Positions 7,370 through 15,537 of a DNA stretch of 37,345 nt are shown in pieces. Numbering within the stretch: the first letter of the stretch is position 1; the number at the start of each line of letters is the position of its first letter. The translations under genes were made by a program, and so were the position numbers. The stretch lies in NCBI GenBank assembly GCA_946409435.1, contig CAMJWJ010000010.1, forward strand, positions 1 to 37,345. Reading direction: 5' to 3'. This DNA is from an uncultured Prevotella sp. (GTDB lineage Bacteria; Bacteroidota; Bacteroidia; Bacteroidales; Bacteroidaceae). Under the pieces are notes generated by a model. The model was not told where the DNA came from. It searched no databases and was given only the letters and a program-made list of their open reading frames with translations.

Positions 7370-7665
7370 AATAATGTATAACTAAAGTTTCCCACCCCTG
7401 ATTTTACGGTGTTTCAAGGTATTATTTGGGATAGATCGAGGACGGTGGATCGGGGACTCTGATGATCTGTTTATAGTCTGCCAGTTCAACTGTGATGATG
7501 TTATAGCAAGACATAAGTGATTTTTTACGTCAACCCTATTTCAATCAAGTTATCGACCGCATCATCGGAACGATAGTGGACGGTGATTTTTAAGAAAAGA
7601 ATAACATCAGAAGTGCAAGAATCAAATATTCTTGCACTTTTCTTTGTCGAATCAATTTTTCTTTT
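7370..7665. other. Intergenic stretch with possible gene remnant
   Basis: No complete gene is seen. A short plus-strand frame ending with TAA at about 7591-7593 reads DISDFLRQPYFNQVIDRIIG and then TIVDGDF, which looks like the C-terminus of a lost protein, but it has no start and I cannot name it. A terminator closes the region, consistent with a former transcription unit that ended here. Confidence 0.3.
7611..7643 (+). terminator. Rho-independent terminator
   Basis: AAGTGCAAGAAT (7611-7622) and ATTCTTGCACTT (7628-7639) form a perfect 12-bp stem with a five-base loop, followed by TTCTTT. It insulates the exported-protein operon from the MNT/HEPN genes. Confidence 0.75.
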
Positions 7666-7673
7666 TAACTTTG
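7666..7673 (+). promoter_or_regulatory. Promoter of the exported-protein operon
   Basis: -7 box TAACTTTG with TTTG at 7643-7646, 19 bases apart; it lies 31 bases before the ATG at 7705. Confidence 0.6.
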
Positions 7674-7704
7674 CAACATAATATTAATCATTAAATGAAT
7701 ATCT

Positions 7705-8178
7705 ATGAAGAAGAAACTATTCTTTATTTTGTTATCTGTAATGACACTGTCACAATATGCAGTTGCCATTAACGGCTTTTGGTTAGATAAGCGTGACGGT
7801 AGCACAATCGGTTACCTTTTCGATCAAGACATCAATATTAGTTACACCACTACAAGTGTCTTGCTGACCGCAAACTCTGTAACAGTTGAATATCCATTCG
7901 ACGATGTGATTCGAATGTATTTCGACGATAATGTCACTGGCATTTCCAATACCACTTTGACAGAGAAGCAACAACTGATTCGCATTATTGCCAATGGCTT
8001 GGAACTAAAGGGATTCAATGCCAGTACTTTAGTCACCGTCAGCGACCTTGCTGGAAGAGTCGCTCTACAGCACACGACAGATACCAACGGCCTACTGTAT
8101 ATCAGATGGTATGACCTACCCCGTGGAGTGTATGTGGTCAGAGCCGGCAAGACGACTATCAAGTTTAACAACAAATAA
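7705..8178 (+). CDS. Small exported protein with type IX-like C-terminal tail
   Basis: A 157-aa protein with a clear signal peptide (KKKLFFILLSVMTLSQYAVA, cut near residue 22). Residues about 98-157 resemble a type IX secretion sorting domain: TLVTVSDLAGRVAL, then LYIRWYDLPRGVYVVRAGKTT and a short Lys/Asn-rich end. The middle (about 25-97) has no recognised domain. It is the first gene of a three-gene operon; the next start follows after 12 bases. I infer export to the cell surface or medium. No function can be assigned. Confidence 0.7.
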   Translation: MKKKLFFILLSVMTLSQYAVAINGFWLDKRDGSTIGYLFDQDINISYTTTSVLLTANSVTVEYPFDDVIRMYFDDNVTGISNTTLTEKQQLIRIIANGLELKGFNASTLVTVSDLAGRVALQHTTDTNGLLYIRWYDLPRGVYVVRAGKTTIKFNNK

Positions 8179-8190
8179 AAATGTGATACG

Positions 8191-9885
8191 ATGAAAAAAA
8201 CAATACTTCAAGTTATAATCTTGATGTCAGTCGTTTCTGCAAGTGCGCAGATTACGATGCCCATTGGTAATCAAAAATACAATGTATCAGAGGTTGACAG
8301 CATAGTGTTCAAATATATCGAATTGCCATCGGTCACGACCAGCATGGAGAATTCTAATGAATACAGCATCTTCGCTGCCGCACTGAAGCTGACAGGGTTA
8401 GCCGACAGCCTGCTGAACACAGAGAGGGATAAGACGTATGTAATGGGCTATCACAGTGACAGGGATGGCAATCTGCTTTATTATCCTAAGCATTGTGAAA
8501 TCGGCTATACAGTATTTGCCGAGAAAGATGTTGTATTTCAGAACGTAGGCATTAACAGCCTTGAAGATCTTGTGGCGAAGTGCCGTGAGTGGTACGGCAA
8601 TCCTACGTGGTATGACCTCTTGGCCGAGCAGGGCATAAAAGTCTCTACGGGAACTGACTATACCAATGAATGGAACGTTCTTCACATGTTTATGGCATAT
8701 CATATCGTCCGTGCCAGGATTGCCGTTGACGAACTGGTGTACGAGAAAAATTCCAGGACCGACTGGACTTGGAATTACTGTTTTGGCTATGAGCCGCAGG
8801 CATATTACGAGACCATGCTGCCAGGAACACTACTGAAAGTGTGGCAGACAAATCCCAAGACTAATAAGGAATTATGGATAAACCGGTATGTGAAGAACAA
8901 CACTCTGACTAACCAGTATGGAACCTTTGGCAGCGACAGCATGCACCCAATCGTATATACTGGGGCGCAGATAGACCGTGAGACAAGCATTGAGACCCTG
9001 AATGCTTACGTACACAACATAGACAAAGTGATGCTCTACAACAGCAACGCCCGTAATGCCCAGCATGAACGGATGCGATTCCATGTGAATCAGATGCTAC
9101 CCGAACTGGCTACTAACAAGATCATGAGAGCTACACCATCTGATGTTTCCTCTTTGAATGGTGGGGGTGACGGCAACAGAATAGCATTTGCTACCGATTT
9201 CTTCGACAATCTCCAGTGCTATGTTGATGACATGGTTCTCAGATACAATGTCATGGGAGCTTGGCGAGCTTTGGAGTCTACACAGTTCCAAGGATGGGGT
9301 GCGTTTGACTTTGCAATCCGTCTGCCCCGTGTACCTTCGGGTAAGTACGAGGTCAGGTATATGTACCCACCCATGTACCGTGGCGGTGAAATCGACTTCT
9401 ACATCGGCAATAGCCGCGACAAGACGACTATGACGAAAATGAGCATATTAGATGTAACAAAAAATCCGTATGAGAGTAGCGAAATGGGCTATGTTCAGAT
9501 TAATCCCGAAGAAGGGGAGTATGGCATTGAGTCCGGTAAGGTCATGCGTCAGAAAGGTTACATGTATGCTCCAGCATCGTTCTCGCGAGGAACGTATAAC
9601 GTCATCACAGACAAGCTGAACTACAGCGATGATGACCCATTTTCTGCATGCAAGCAGATGGTTGGTTATACAAGTTGCCGCACCGAGTCTGGATACGGCA
9701 CGATGATGTTACGCTATATCGTGGGTACGGTAGATATGCAGCAAAGCAAGGACTATTGGCTGCGATTCAAAGGAGTATGTCCGTCCGATTTTCCAGAAGA
9801 AAACTTGGGGTGGGCGTTGAACTTCATAGAACTCGTCCCAACAGATGTGGCAGACAATGATACGTATATGGAAGACTGGTACTAA
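8191..9885 (+). CDS. Exported fasciclin-like protein
   Basis: A 564-aa protein with a type I signal peptide (cut near VSASAQ, residue 20) and no lipobox cysteine. The segment NEYSIFAAALKLTGLADSLL (about 54-73) and the following region with TVFAEKDVVFQ and SLEDLVAKCREWYG resemble the start of a fasciclin (FAS1) fold, which in Bacteroidales occurs in surface proteins, often with DUF5108-like parts. The C-terminal half (about 330-550) looks like an all-beta ligand-binding module (WGAFDFAIRLPRVPSGKYEVRY is part of it). It is the central gene of a tight operon. Surface attachment or ligand binding is inferred only. Confidence 0.65.
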   Translation: MKKTILQVIILMSVVSASAQITMPIGNQKYNVSEVDSIVFKYIELPSVTTSMENSNEYSIFAAALKLTGLADSLLNTERDKTYVMGYHSDRDGNLLYYPKHCEIGYTVFAEKDVVFQNVGINSLEDLVAKCREWYGNPTWYDLLAEQGIKVSTGTDYTNEWNVLHMFMAYHIVRARIAVDELVYEKNSRTDWTWNYCFGYEPQAYYETMLPGTLLKVWQTNPKTNKELWINRYVKNNTLTNQYGTFGSDSMHPIVYTGAQIDRETSIETLNAYVHNIDKVMLYNSNARNAQHERMRFHVNQMLPELATNKIMRATPSDVSSLNGGGDGNRIAFATDFFDNLQCYVDDMVLRYNVMGAWRALESTQFQGWGAFDFAIRLPRVPSGKYEVRYMYPPMYRGGEIDFYIGNSRDKTTMTKMSILDVTKNPYESSEMGYVQINPEEGEYGIESGKVMRQKGYMYAPASFSRGTYNVITDKLNYSDDDPFSACKQMVGYTSCRTESGYGTMMLRYIVGTVDMQQSKDYWLRFKGVCPSDFPEENLGWALNFIELVPTDVADNDTYMEDWY

Positions 9886-9905
9886 CTCAAGAACAAATGA
9901 CAATC

Positions 9906-11309
9906 ATGAAGAAAAGATATATTTTACTGATACTGCTGACGGTTTTCACGCTGGCAACTACGGCACAGAATCTGACCACCAAAGCTATGGTGGTGTATAA
10001 GACCAATCATACGCAGGACACCATTTTGTGGAAAAGTATCGTGGGGGGCGGAACGTATTTCTACGGCAAGGAGAACCCCACAGAAAATGACTACGTGACG
10101 TTAAGTTTTTCTTTTGACGAAAGCGGGATGACGTATAGCACCTGTTTGACCCCTGCAGGGAAGCAGGCGCCCTTCCAGACCTATGGCACCATGCTGTCGA
10201 CAAACCATATTGATGTTATCCCGGAAAATATGTACATTGCACCAAATCTAATCTATTTTTTAGATAAAAAGCAATGGTATGGTCCTGACTATGGAACAGG
10301 TAATGGTGAGGTAATACGTTATGACAACGTGAAGGAGTACTTTTCCTTTACTCCTGGACAAGTATTTTATGTCCGTGCTGTCTATATTCTTGACGATAAG
10401 CCTTACTTTAGCTCCGAAATTGCGGCGCGTGCGCCCAAGACAAGAAACATCATGCGAGAGCTTGTTTATGACGACTACATTTCATTAAATGACAGCATTT
10501 TATTCAAGGCTGATGTTGCCAAGATGGTTGAGGACAACAAAGAAATGTTCACAGACACCACGGCTTATGAACGGCAAATTGTTTTACAATATGTTCATAG
10601 CGTATTGTCTGGCATGGCCACTTCAGTCGTAATGACCATGGTTACTAAGACGGAAATATGCGACAATGGTATGCTATATATCATCGATGATGTCCCTTCT
10701 TCAGTTAAGAATGATGCTCTGAATATCATTAATGAAGAGGTTTTTCAGCCATTCTATGTGCAGGCTAATCTAAAGACAGTGTATGATGGCAGTGTCACCA
10801 CTGATTTTGGAACAAGGAAATGTACGCCAACGATATATGAAGTTGACGAAAAATGGGGAATACGCGACAATCAGTATCTTTATACAAACCTTCAAGGTCA
10901 AGGTACAACGGCCAAGCCTAGCCTTGCACTGATGATGAATCATCTAATGAAGCCTGGAAAAGTGTACGATGTTACCCTAACATTCGCTCCGAATATACAG
11001 GACGAAGAGGCAGACACACTTAACACCTATTTTTACGTAAGCATAGCAGACGAAATGAACAATGGTAAAATGCCAACACTAACCAATGCGCAGACGTTCG
11101 GCAACGACACAACGGTGAAAGACCGAGGACTGTTCATTGCAAGACCGCGCGAGCTGAAAGTGATGACAATGGAATACACACCTGCAAACTTCACCAACGT
11201 ACACGTTTTGCAGTTAAATCATCAGTTTTCTTTTACGACTTCTGCAAATCGTCGAAGGTACGGGCAAGAGTTCCGCGTGGTAGGAATAGAGGTAAAGCCA
11301 CATGAATAG
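9906..11309 (+). CDS. Exported protein of unknown function
   Basis: A 467-aa protein counting from the ATG at 9906, which puts KKRYILLILLTVFTLATTAQ directly at the N-terminus as a signal peptide; an ATG at 9897 would add MTI and is possible. The rest is soluble and rich in beta-prone Thr, Tyr and Asp segments, with no domain I recognise. The end, SANRRRYGQEFRVVGIEVKP, could be a beta-sandwich edge. It is last in an operon with two other exported proteins, 11-20 bases after the preceding stop. A hairpin at 11331-11367 follows. Joint export and assembly with the fasciclin-like protein is inferred from the operon. Confidence 0.6.
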   Translation: MKKRYILLILLTVFTLATTAQNLTTKAMVVYKTNHTQDTILWKSIVGGGTYFYGKENPTENDYVTLSFSFDESGMTYSTCLTPAGKQAPFQTYGTMLSTNHIDVIPENMYIAPNLIYFLDKKQWYGPDYGTGNGEVIRYDNVKEYFSFTPGQVFYVRAVYILDDKPYFSSEIAARAPKTRNIMRELVYDDYISLNDSILFKADVAKMVEDNKEMFTDTTAYERQIVLQYVHSVLSGMATSVVMTMVTKTEICDNGMLYIIDDVPSSVKNDALNIINEEVFQPFYVQANLKTVYDGSVTTDFGTRKCTPTIYEVDEKWGIRDNQYLYTNLQGQGTTAKPSLALMMNHLMKPGKVYDVTLTFAPNIQDEEADTLNTYFYVSIADEMNNGKMPTLTNAQTFGNDTTVKDRGLFIARPRELKVMTMEYTPANFTNVHVLQLNHQFSFTTSANRRRYGQEFRVVGIEVKPHE

Positions 11310-11330
11310 TATATCTATAGTGGTGAAATA

Positions 11331-11367
11331 TAAATTCCACATCTTCGATTTGGAGGTGTGGGATTTA
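11331..11367 (+). terminator. Hairpin after the exported-protein operon
   Basis: TAAATTCCACA pairs with TGTGGGATTTA (11-bp, one G-U) around a 15-base loop. No strong T-run follows, so it may be a weak terminator or an RNA 3' stabiliser. The rest of 11368-11570 shows no gene. Confidence 0.45.
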
Positions 11368-11573
11368 TCGTATGTTTTCCATAGATAGTTGACGGCTCAC
11401 CATTCACGATGTTCATGCTCATTTGCCTTTGTCGAATTTCTTGGCGGCTCGGGATAGCTCAAGCAAGCTTGGCTCTCCTCTCGCTGCCACGTCATTTCAG
11501 AGTATGACGGCAAAAATATGTACAAAAACATAAAAAAAACGTGAAACAGCCAAGCATTGTCCGTTTTTTTACG

Positions 11574-11581
11574 TACATTTG
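11574..11581 (+). promoter_or_regulatory. -7 box for the SIR2-TIR/STAND/RyR operon
   Basis: TACATTTG, 47 bases before the ATG at 11628. No other such box is evident between the four genes downstream, which fits a single transcript. Confidence 0.5.
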
Positions 11582-11627
11582 CATTCAAATGGAACAACAA
11601 CAAAAGACAATCTGCTAAAATAGAAAA

Positions 11628-13034
11628 ATGAATAAAGAGAATATCTTTAAGTCAAAAAGAGACAAGGCTAAGACGGAGAACAACCGCCAGTGGGCCACGC
11701 TCATCAACAAGATCGTCCAGGGAGAAGTGGTCCCCGTCATCGGGCCTGAGTTCATGGCAAGCTACGAGAAAGAGGATAGTGAGGACAATGGTAATGACGA
11801 CAAGAACACCGAGGAATGGGTGAACCCACATCTGGAACTCATCAACCAACTGGCTGAGTCGATGGACATTGAACCCGGCCAGCATCAGTCGTTCTCCGAA
11901 CTGCTCTACGACGACGCCTTCCCAGCCAGCGAGCGCATGGAAATCTACGACATGTTAGGCGAGGTTTTTGAACAGGAGATTGCGGCACTGAACAGGGGAG
12001 AGCTACCCCGGAAGAGAATCTTTGCACCCTCTTCACTCCTTATTAAACTGCTGAAGACCTGCAGGTTCCGTTTTGTGATTACCACATCGTTTACACCCGT
12101 CGTGGAGTATGCCATGAAAGAGATCTATGGAACGGAGAACGTACGTGTGCTGAACTTCAGCAACAACCCCTCTGGAAACGATGACATTGAGGATGTTGAC
12201 GACATCCAGAAACCGACCGTCTACTATATGTTTGGGCGCGTCTGCCGTCAAGAGAAGCGCTATGTCGTCAACGACTCCGACATGCTCTCGTTCTGCCGTT
12301 CATGGCTAAGCAACGCGCCAAAGACATTGGTGAGCGTACTGAAGGACAAGTACCTGCTGCTGTTGGGCAACAGCTATTCCGACTGGCTTTGCCGTTTCGT
12401 ATGGTACTCGATGAAGACGAAGCTGGAAACCGAGCTAAAAGGAATGGTGGTCAATCCTGCCGCCAGCGAAAGTCTGCTACAGTTCATGAAGCGCATCGAT
12501 GCATTCACGCAGCAGGACCCCAAGGCCGTCATCGAAAGAATCGACACGCTGATCGAGGCTGAGAGAGCATCCCAGGAGGAGAACAAGTTTAAGAAGCCGG
12601 AAATCAATACGGACGTCTTCATCAGTTATTCGAGAAGAGACGGCGACGTCGTAAAGACACTCTACGACCAACTGAGGGAGAAAGGACTGCGCGTCTGGTA
12701 CGACAAGGAGAAGCTGGATACTGGTGCCAAGTTCATGGACGACATCAAGCTGGCCATTCGGAAGACCAGGATATTCATCCCGGTGCTCTCTCACCACATA
12801 GAGGATGAGAAGAATGAGTCGCACCCATATAGGACAGAATGGGACACAGCGCTGGAAGTGGACTCGACCTACGGGCGGAACTTCATCATGCCTGTCTGCG
12901 AGAAAGGTTTTGACTTCTACAACGGTTGCATTCCCGAAAAGCTGCAAAGGCACAATGCCAAGGTCTACGACAAGGAGAAGCCTGATTTCAGTGAGTTTGT
13001 AAATGAAGTGTACAACTACCTAATGTCAATATAG
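11628..13034 (+). CDS. SIR2-like/TIR fusion protein
   Basis: A 468-aa cytoplasmic protein. Residues about 20-290 resemble the SIR2_2 fold: GEVVPVIGPEF at 32-42 (nucleotide loop), ITTSFTPVVEYA at 151-162 (as ITTNYD-type motifs), TVYYMFGRV at 197-205, and LLLLGNSYSDWL at 243-254. Residues about 327-468 are a TIR domain: DVFISYSRRDGD at 329-340, RVWYDKEKL at 355-363, and YRTEWDTALE at 401-410 with E404 in the catalytic glutamate region. The SIR2 half lacks the usual catalytic His (LHG is replaced by MFG) and the GAGxS loop, so it may bind NAD or a related nucleotide rather than cleave it, leaving TIR as the enzyme. The next gene starts after three bases. Predicted role: sensor or effector enzyme of an antiphage system. 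Confidence 0.82.
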   Translation: MNKENIFKSKRDKAKTENNRQWATLINKIVQGEVVPVIGPEFMASYEKEDSEDNGNDDKNTEEWVNPHLELINQLAESMDIEPGQHQSFSELLYDDAFPASERMEIYDMLGEVFEQEIAALNRGELPRKRIFAPSSLLIKLLKTCRFRFVITTSFTPVVEYAMKEIYGTENVRVLNFSNNPSGNDDIEDVDDIQKPTVYYMFGRVCRQEKRYVVNDSDMLSFCRSWLSNAPKTLVSVLKDKYLLLLGNSYSDWLCRFVWYSMKTKLETELKGMVVNPAASESLLQFMKRIDAFTQQDPKAVIERIDTLIEAERASQEENKFKKPEINTDVFISYSRRDGDVVKTLYDQLREKGLRVWYDKEKLDTGAKFMDDIKLAIRKTRIFIPVLSHHIEDEKNESHPYRTEWDTALEVDSTYGRNFIMPVCEKGFDFYNGCIPEKLQRHNAKVYDKEKPDFSEFVNEVYNYLMSI

Positions 13035-13037
13035 AAT

Positions 13038-15530
13038 ATGGATCAACAGGTTAAGGCCAATCCATGGAAAGGATTGCAGTCCTATCAGGAGAATGACGTC
13101 ATCTTCGGCCGCGACGACGAGATAAAGAACCTCTACAACCGCATTTTGTTTGACATTCAGACTGTCGTCTACGGCAAGTCGGGCATCGGCAAGTCGTCCA
13201 TCATCAACGCGGGCATCATACCAAGGGCTAAGCTTGACGACATGCTGCCGGTGGACATCCGACTGGCACATACTGTCAAGAAAGAGCAGAAGCCCACCCT
13301 ACCCTATACGGAACAAATCAAGAATAAGATAGCAGAGGCATTGAGTAGCATTGGCGGCGAAGCAGAAGATGTCACTACGTCAAGAGTGGTTGACCTGATG
13401 ACAGAGAAGAGCCCACGTTCACTATGGGAACTGCTGCACCGCTACCGTTTGTGGAAGGTCGACGACGGCATTCGCAAGCGCGTCACACCCCTGCTGCTGT
13501 TCGACCAGTTTGAAGAAATATTCACTCTTGAAACAGACAGCAAGCGTGTCGAAGCGTTTTTCTCGGAATTAGCCGACCTGCTCAACGAGGTAAAGCCCGA
13601 CTACCTGATGTCGTCTGCTGCCGTCAGCGACCACGCTCAGGCTACTGCGAAGGAGGCGGAAAGCAGTCCCAAGTCGCGCAACGTCTTCACCGAAATAGCC
13701 AGCAGAAGACGCTCTGCCAACGCAGAATACTTAGAGAAGAGCGAGTTTCACATTGTAATAACGCTACGCGAAGACTTCCTGTCGGACTTGGAGCGGCACA
13801 CGACCTATATCCCCGGCATGAAGTCGAACCGCTTTGCCATACTCCCTTTGAACGAGGAACAGGCAGCCAAAATCATCATGGAACCCGTAAAGGGCCTCAT
13901 CAGCACGGACGTTGCAACAGCCATCATACAACGTGTCACCGGCCGTACGGACTTCAAGCTCGACGGCGTGCCCGAAATCGATGTGAACGCATCGCTGCTG
14001 TCACTTTACATGGAACAGCTGTACAACAAAAAGCTGGAAAGCAATGTCAAAACCATCACCATGGCGATGGTCGAGCAATACGGCGACTACTTCATCACCA
14101 ACTTCTACGAAGAGTCCATCAAAGGCATCCCCGACGAAGTCGTGAAGATATTGGAAGAGGAACTCATCACCAATGCTGACAAACGTGACAACGTGGCACG
14201 CATTGACTTGGTAGCAAAAGGGGTTGGCGAACAATACATAGACCAGCTGCTCGAGAAAAAAGTACTGCAGAAATTCCACTACAACGACGACGAGCGCATA
14301 GAATTCATCCACGACATTCTTTGTCCGATAGTCAACCAGCGCATTCTGAACCGTGAGCAAATAAAAGAAGAAAACGAACGCCGCGAAAGGGAACAAGAGC
14401 AGGCGCAAAAGCTGAAACGGAGCCGACACGTTATAGCCGGCGTCTCAGTCGTCGCACTACTGGCACTACTGGGATTTGCCTATGCCATCTATAAATACTT
14501 CACGAAGCCTACCACCATCCTCGACGACAAGTATGCCGACGTCATACTGGTGTTCAATCCCGACAAGACCCTCGAAGGCAATCAATGGGAAGCCGACGTC
14601 GTCATTGACTTACTAAAGGACACCACAACCATGAAACTGCTTCATCCACTCACCAGCAATGACGGACGGGTACACATCAAGGGACCTGGCGCCGACACCA
14701 TCAAGATAAAGATGCTGATGGAAAAAATAGACGAGGCGTTCAAGGTAGAAGTCAAATCGCAGATAGACTGGCTGTGCCAGGAAAAGGAAGAACGGATTCA
14801 ATTTGAGAGGCCCAACATTGACAGCCTCAGGACAATGACGTGGGCTACGACACTGACACGTGACCCCAAGGCCATGTTCCAGTTTGGCGGACGTGTAACC
14901 ACCCTTAACGGAGCACCGCTAACGGAAACATTTGTCGTGCTGGGCGACAAACTGACAAGGACTGACGAACAGGGACGATTCACCATGACCATCAACGACT
15001 CCAAGGAGCTGATGGGAACAACCCTTTACCTATTTAAGAACGAATATACCCCAGGGAACGTCAGGGGTGTTGACATCCTGAAAAAGCTGAATAAGGACAA
15101 CGAGTTTGACATCACGATGAAAGTCAGGCCGGAGTACGACTCACTGTACTACCAACAACTGGACGTGGTCAAAAAGATTGCTGGGAACGAACCGCTGACA
15201 GCCAACGACTCAAGTCTCGTCGACACCTATTTCGGCAACCAGTATAGGTTCAGACACTCGAACGTGAAATCGCCCGACACGACATTCTACTATGTCTTCA
15301 AGAAGTACTCCAAGAAGGAAGAGGAAAACGAGGAAGGCAGAATATTCGGCTACTACAGGACGAATAAGGACCATAAAACGGCAGTCCCCTTCGACGGCTA
15401 CCTGCAAGAGATCGAACCTGACAATAAAACCCGCAGATGGAAGATGACCGTCATGGAATACGACAGCGTCTATAACAAGAAGCGCATCACAGGTATCATC
15501 AGGAAAGAGCATATTTATCTGAGCAAATAA
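13038..15530 (+). CDS. Membrane-anchored nSTAND1-type NTPase
   Basis: An 830-aa protein. The N-terminus NPWKGLQSYQENDVIFGRDDE (residues 8-28) is the typical lead-in of novel STAND NTPase 1, followed by Walker A GKSGIGKSS at 46-54 (K52) and Walker B LLLFDQFEE at 152-160. The NTPase and winged-helix-like part runs to about 440; a charged helix (EENERREREQEQ) leads to one transmembrane segment at about 466-490. The ~340 residues beyond it lie across the membrane or in the periplasm and include a carboxypeptidase-regulatory-like beta domain near 613-675 (FGGRVTTLNGAPL, DEQGRFTMTI). STAND proteins switch by NTP-driven oligomerisation on ligand binding. Here the repeat sensor usual in STANDs is replaced by a membrane-crossing tail, so an envelope-level trigger or target is inferred. 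Confidence 0.82.
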   Translation: MDQQVKANPWKGLQSYQENDVIFGRDDEIKNLYNRILFDIQTVVYGKSGIGKSSIINAGIIPRAKLDDMLPVDIRLAHTVKKEQKPTLPYTEQIKNKIAEALSSIGGEAEDVTTSRVVDLMTEKSPRSLWELLHRYRLWKVDDGIRKRVTPLLLFDQFEEIFTLETDSKRVEAFFSELADLLNEVKPDYLMSSAAVSDHAQATAKEAESSPKSRNVFTEIASRRRSANAEYLEKSEFHIVITLREDFLSDLERHTTYIPGMKSNRFAILPLNEEQAAKIIMEPVKGLISTDVATAIIQRVTGRTDFKLDGVPEIDVNASLLSLYMEQLYNKKLESNVKTITMAMVEQYGDYFITNFYEESIKGIPDEVVKILEEELITNADKRDNVARIDLVAKGVGEQYIDQLLEKKVLQKFHYNDDERIEFIHDILCPIVNQRILNREQIKEENERREREQEQAQKLKRSRHVIAGVSVVALLALLGFAYAIYKYFTKPTTILDDKYADVILVFNPDKTLEGNQWEADVVIDLLKDTTTMKLLHPLTSNDGRVHIKGPGADTIKIKMLMEKIDEAFKVEVKSQIDWLCQEKEERIQFERPNIDSLRTMTWATTLTRDPKAMFQFGGRVTTLNGAPLTETFVVLGDKLTRTDEQGRFTMTINDSKELMGTTLYLFKNEYTPGNVRGVDILKKLNKDNEFDITMKVRPEYDSLYYQQLDVVKKIAGNEPLTANDSSLVDTYFGNQYRFRHSNVKSPDTTFYYVFKKYSKKEEENEEGRIFGYYRTNKDHKTAVPFDGYLQEIEPDNKTRRWKMTVMEYDSVYNKKRITGIIRKEHIYLSK

Positions 15531-15537
15531 CACGACC

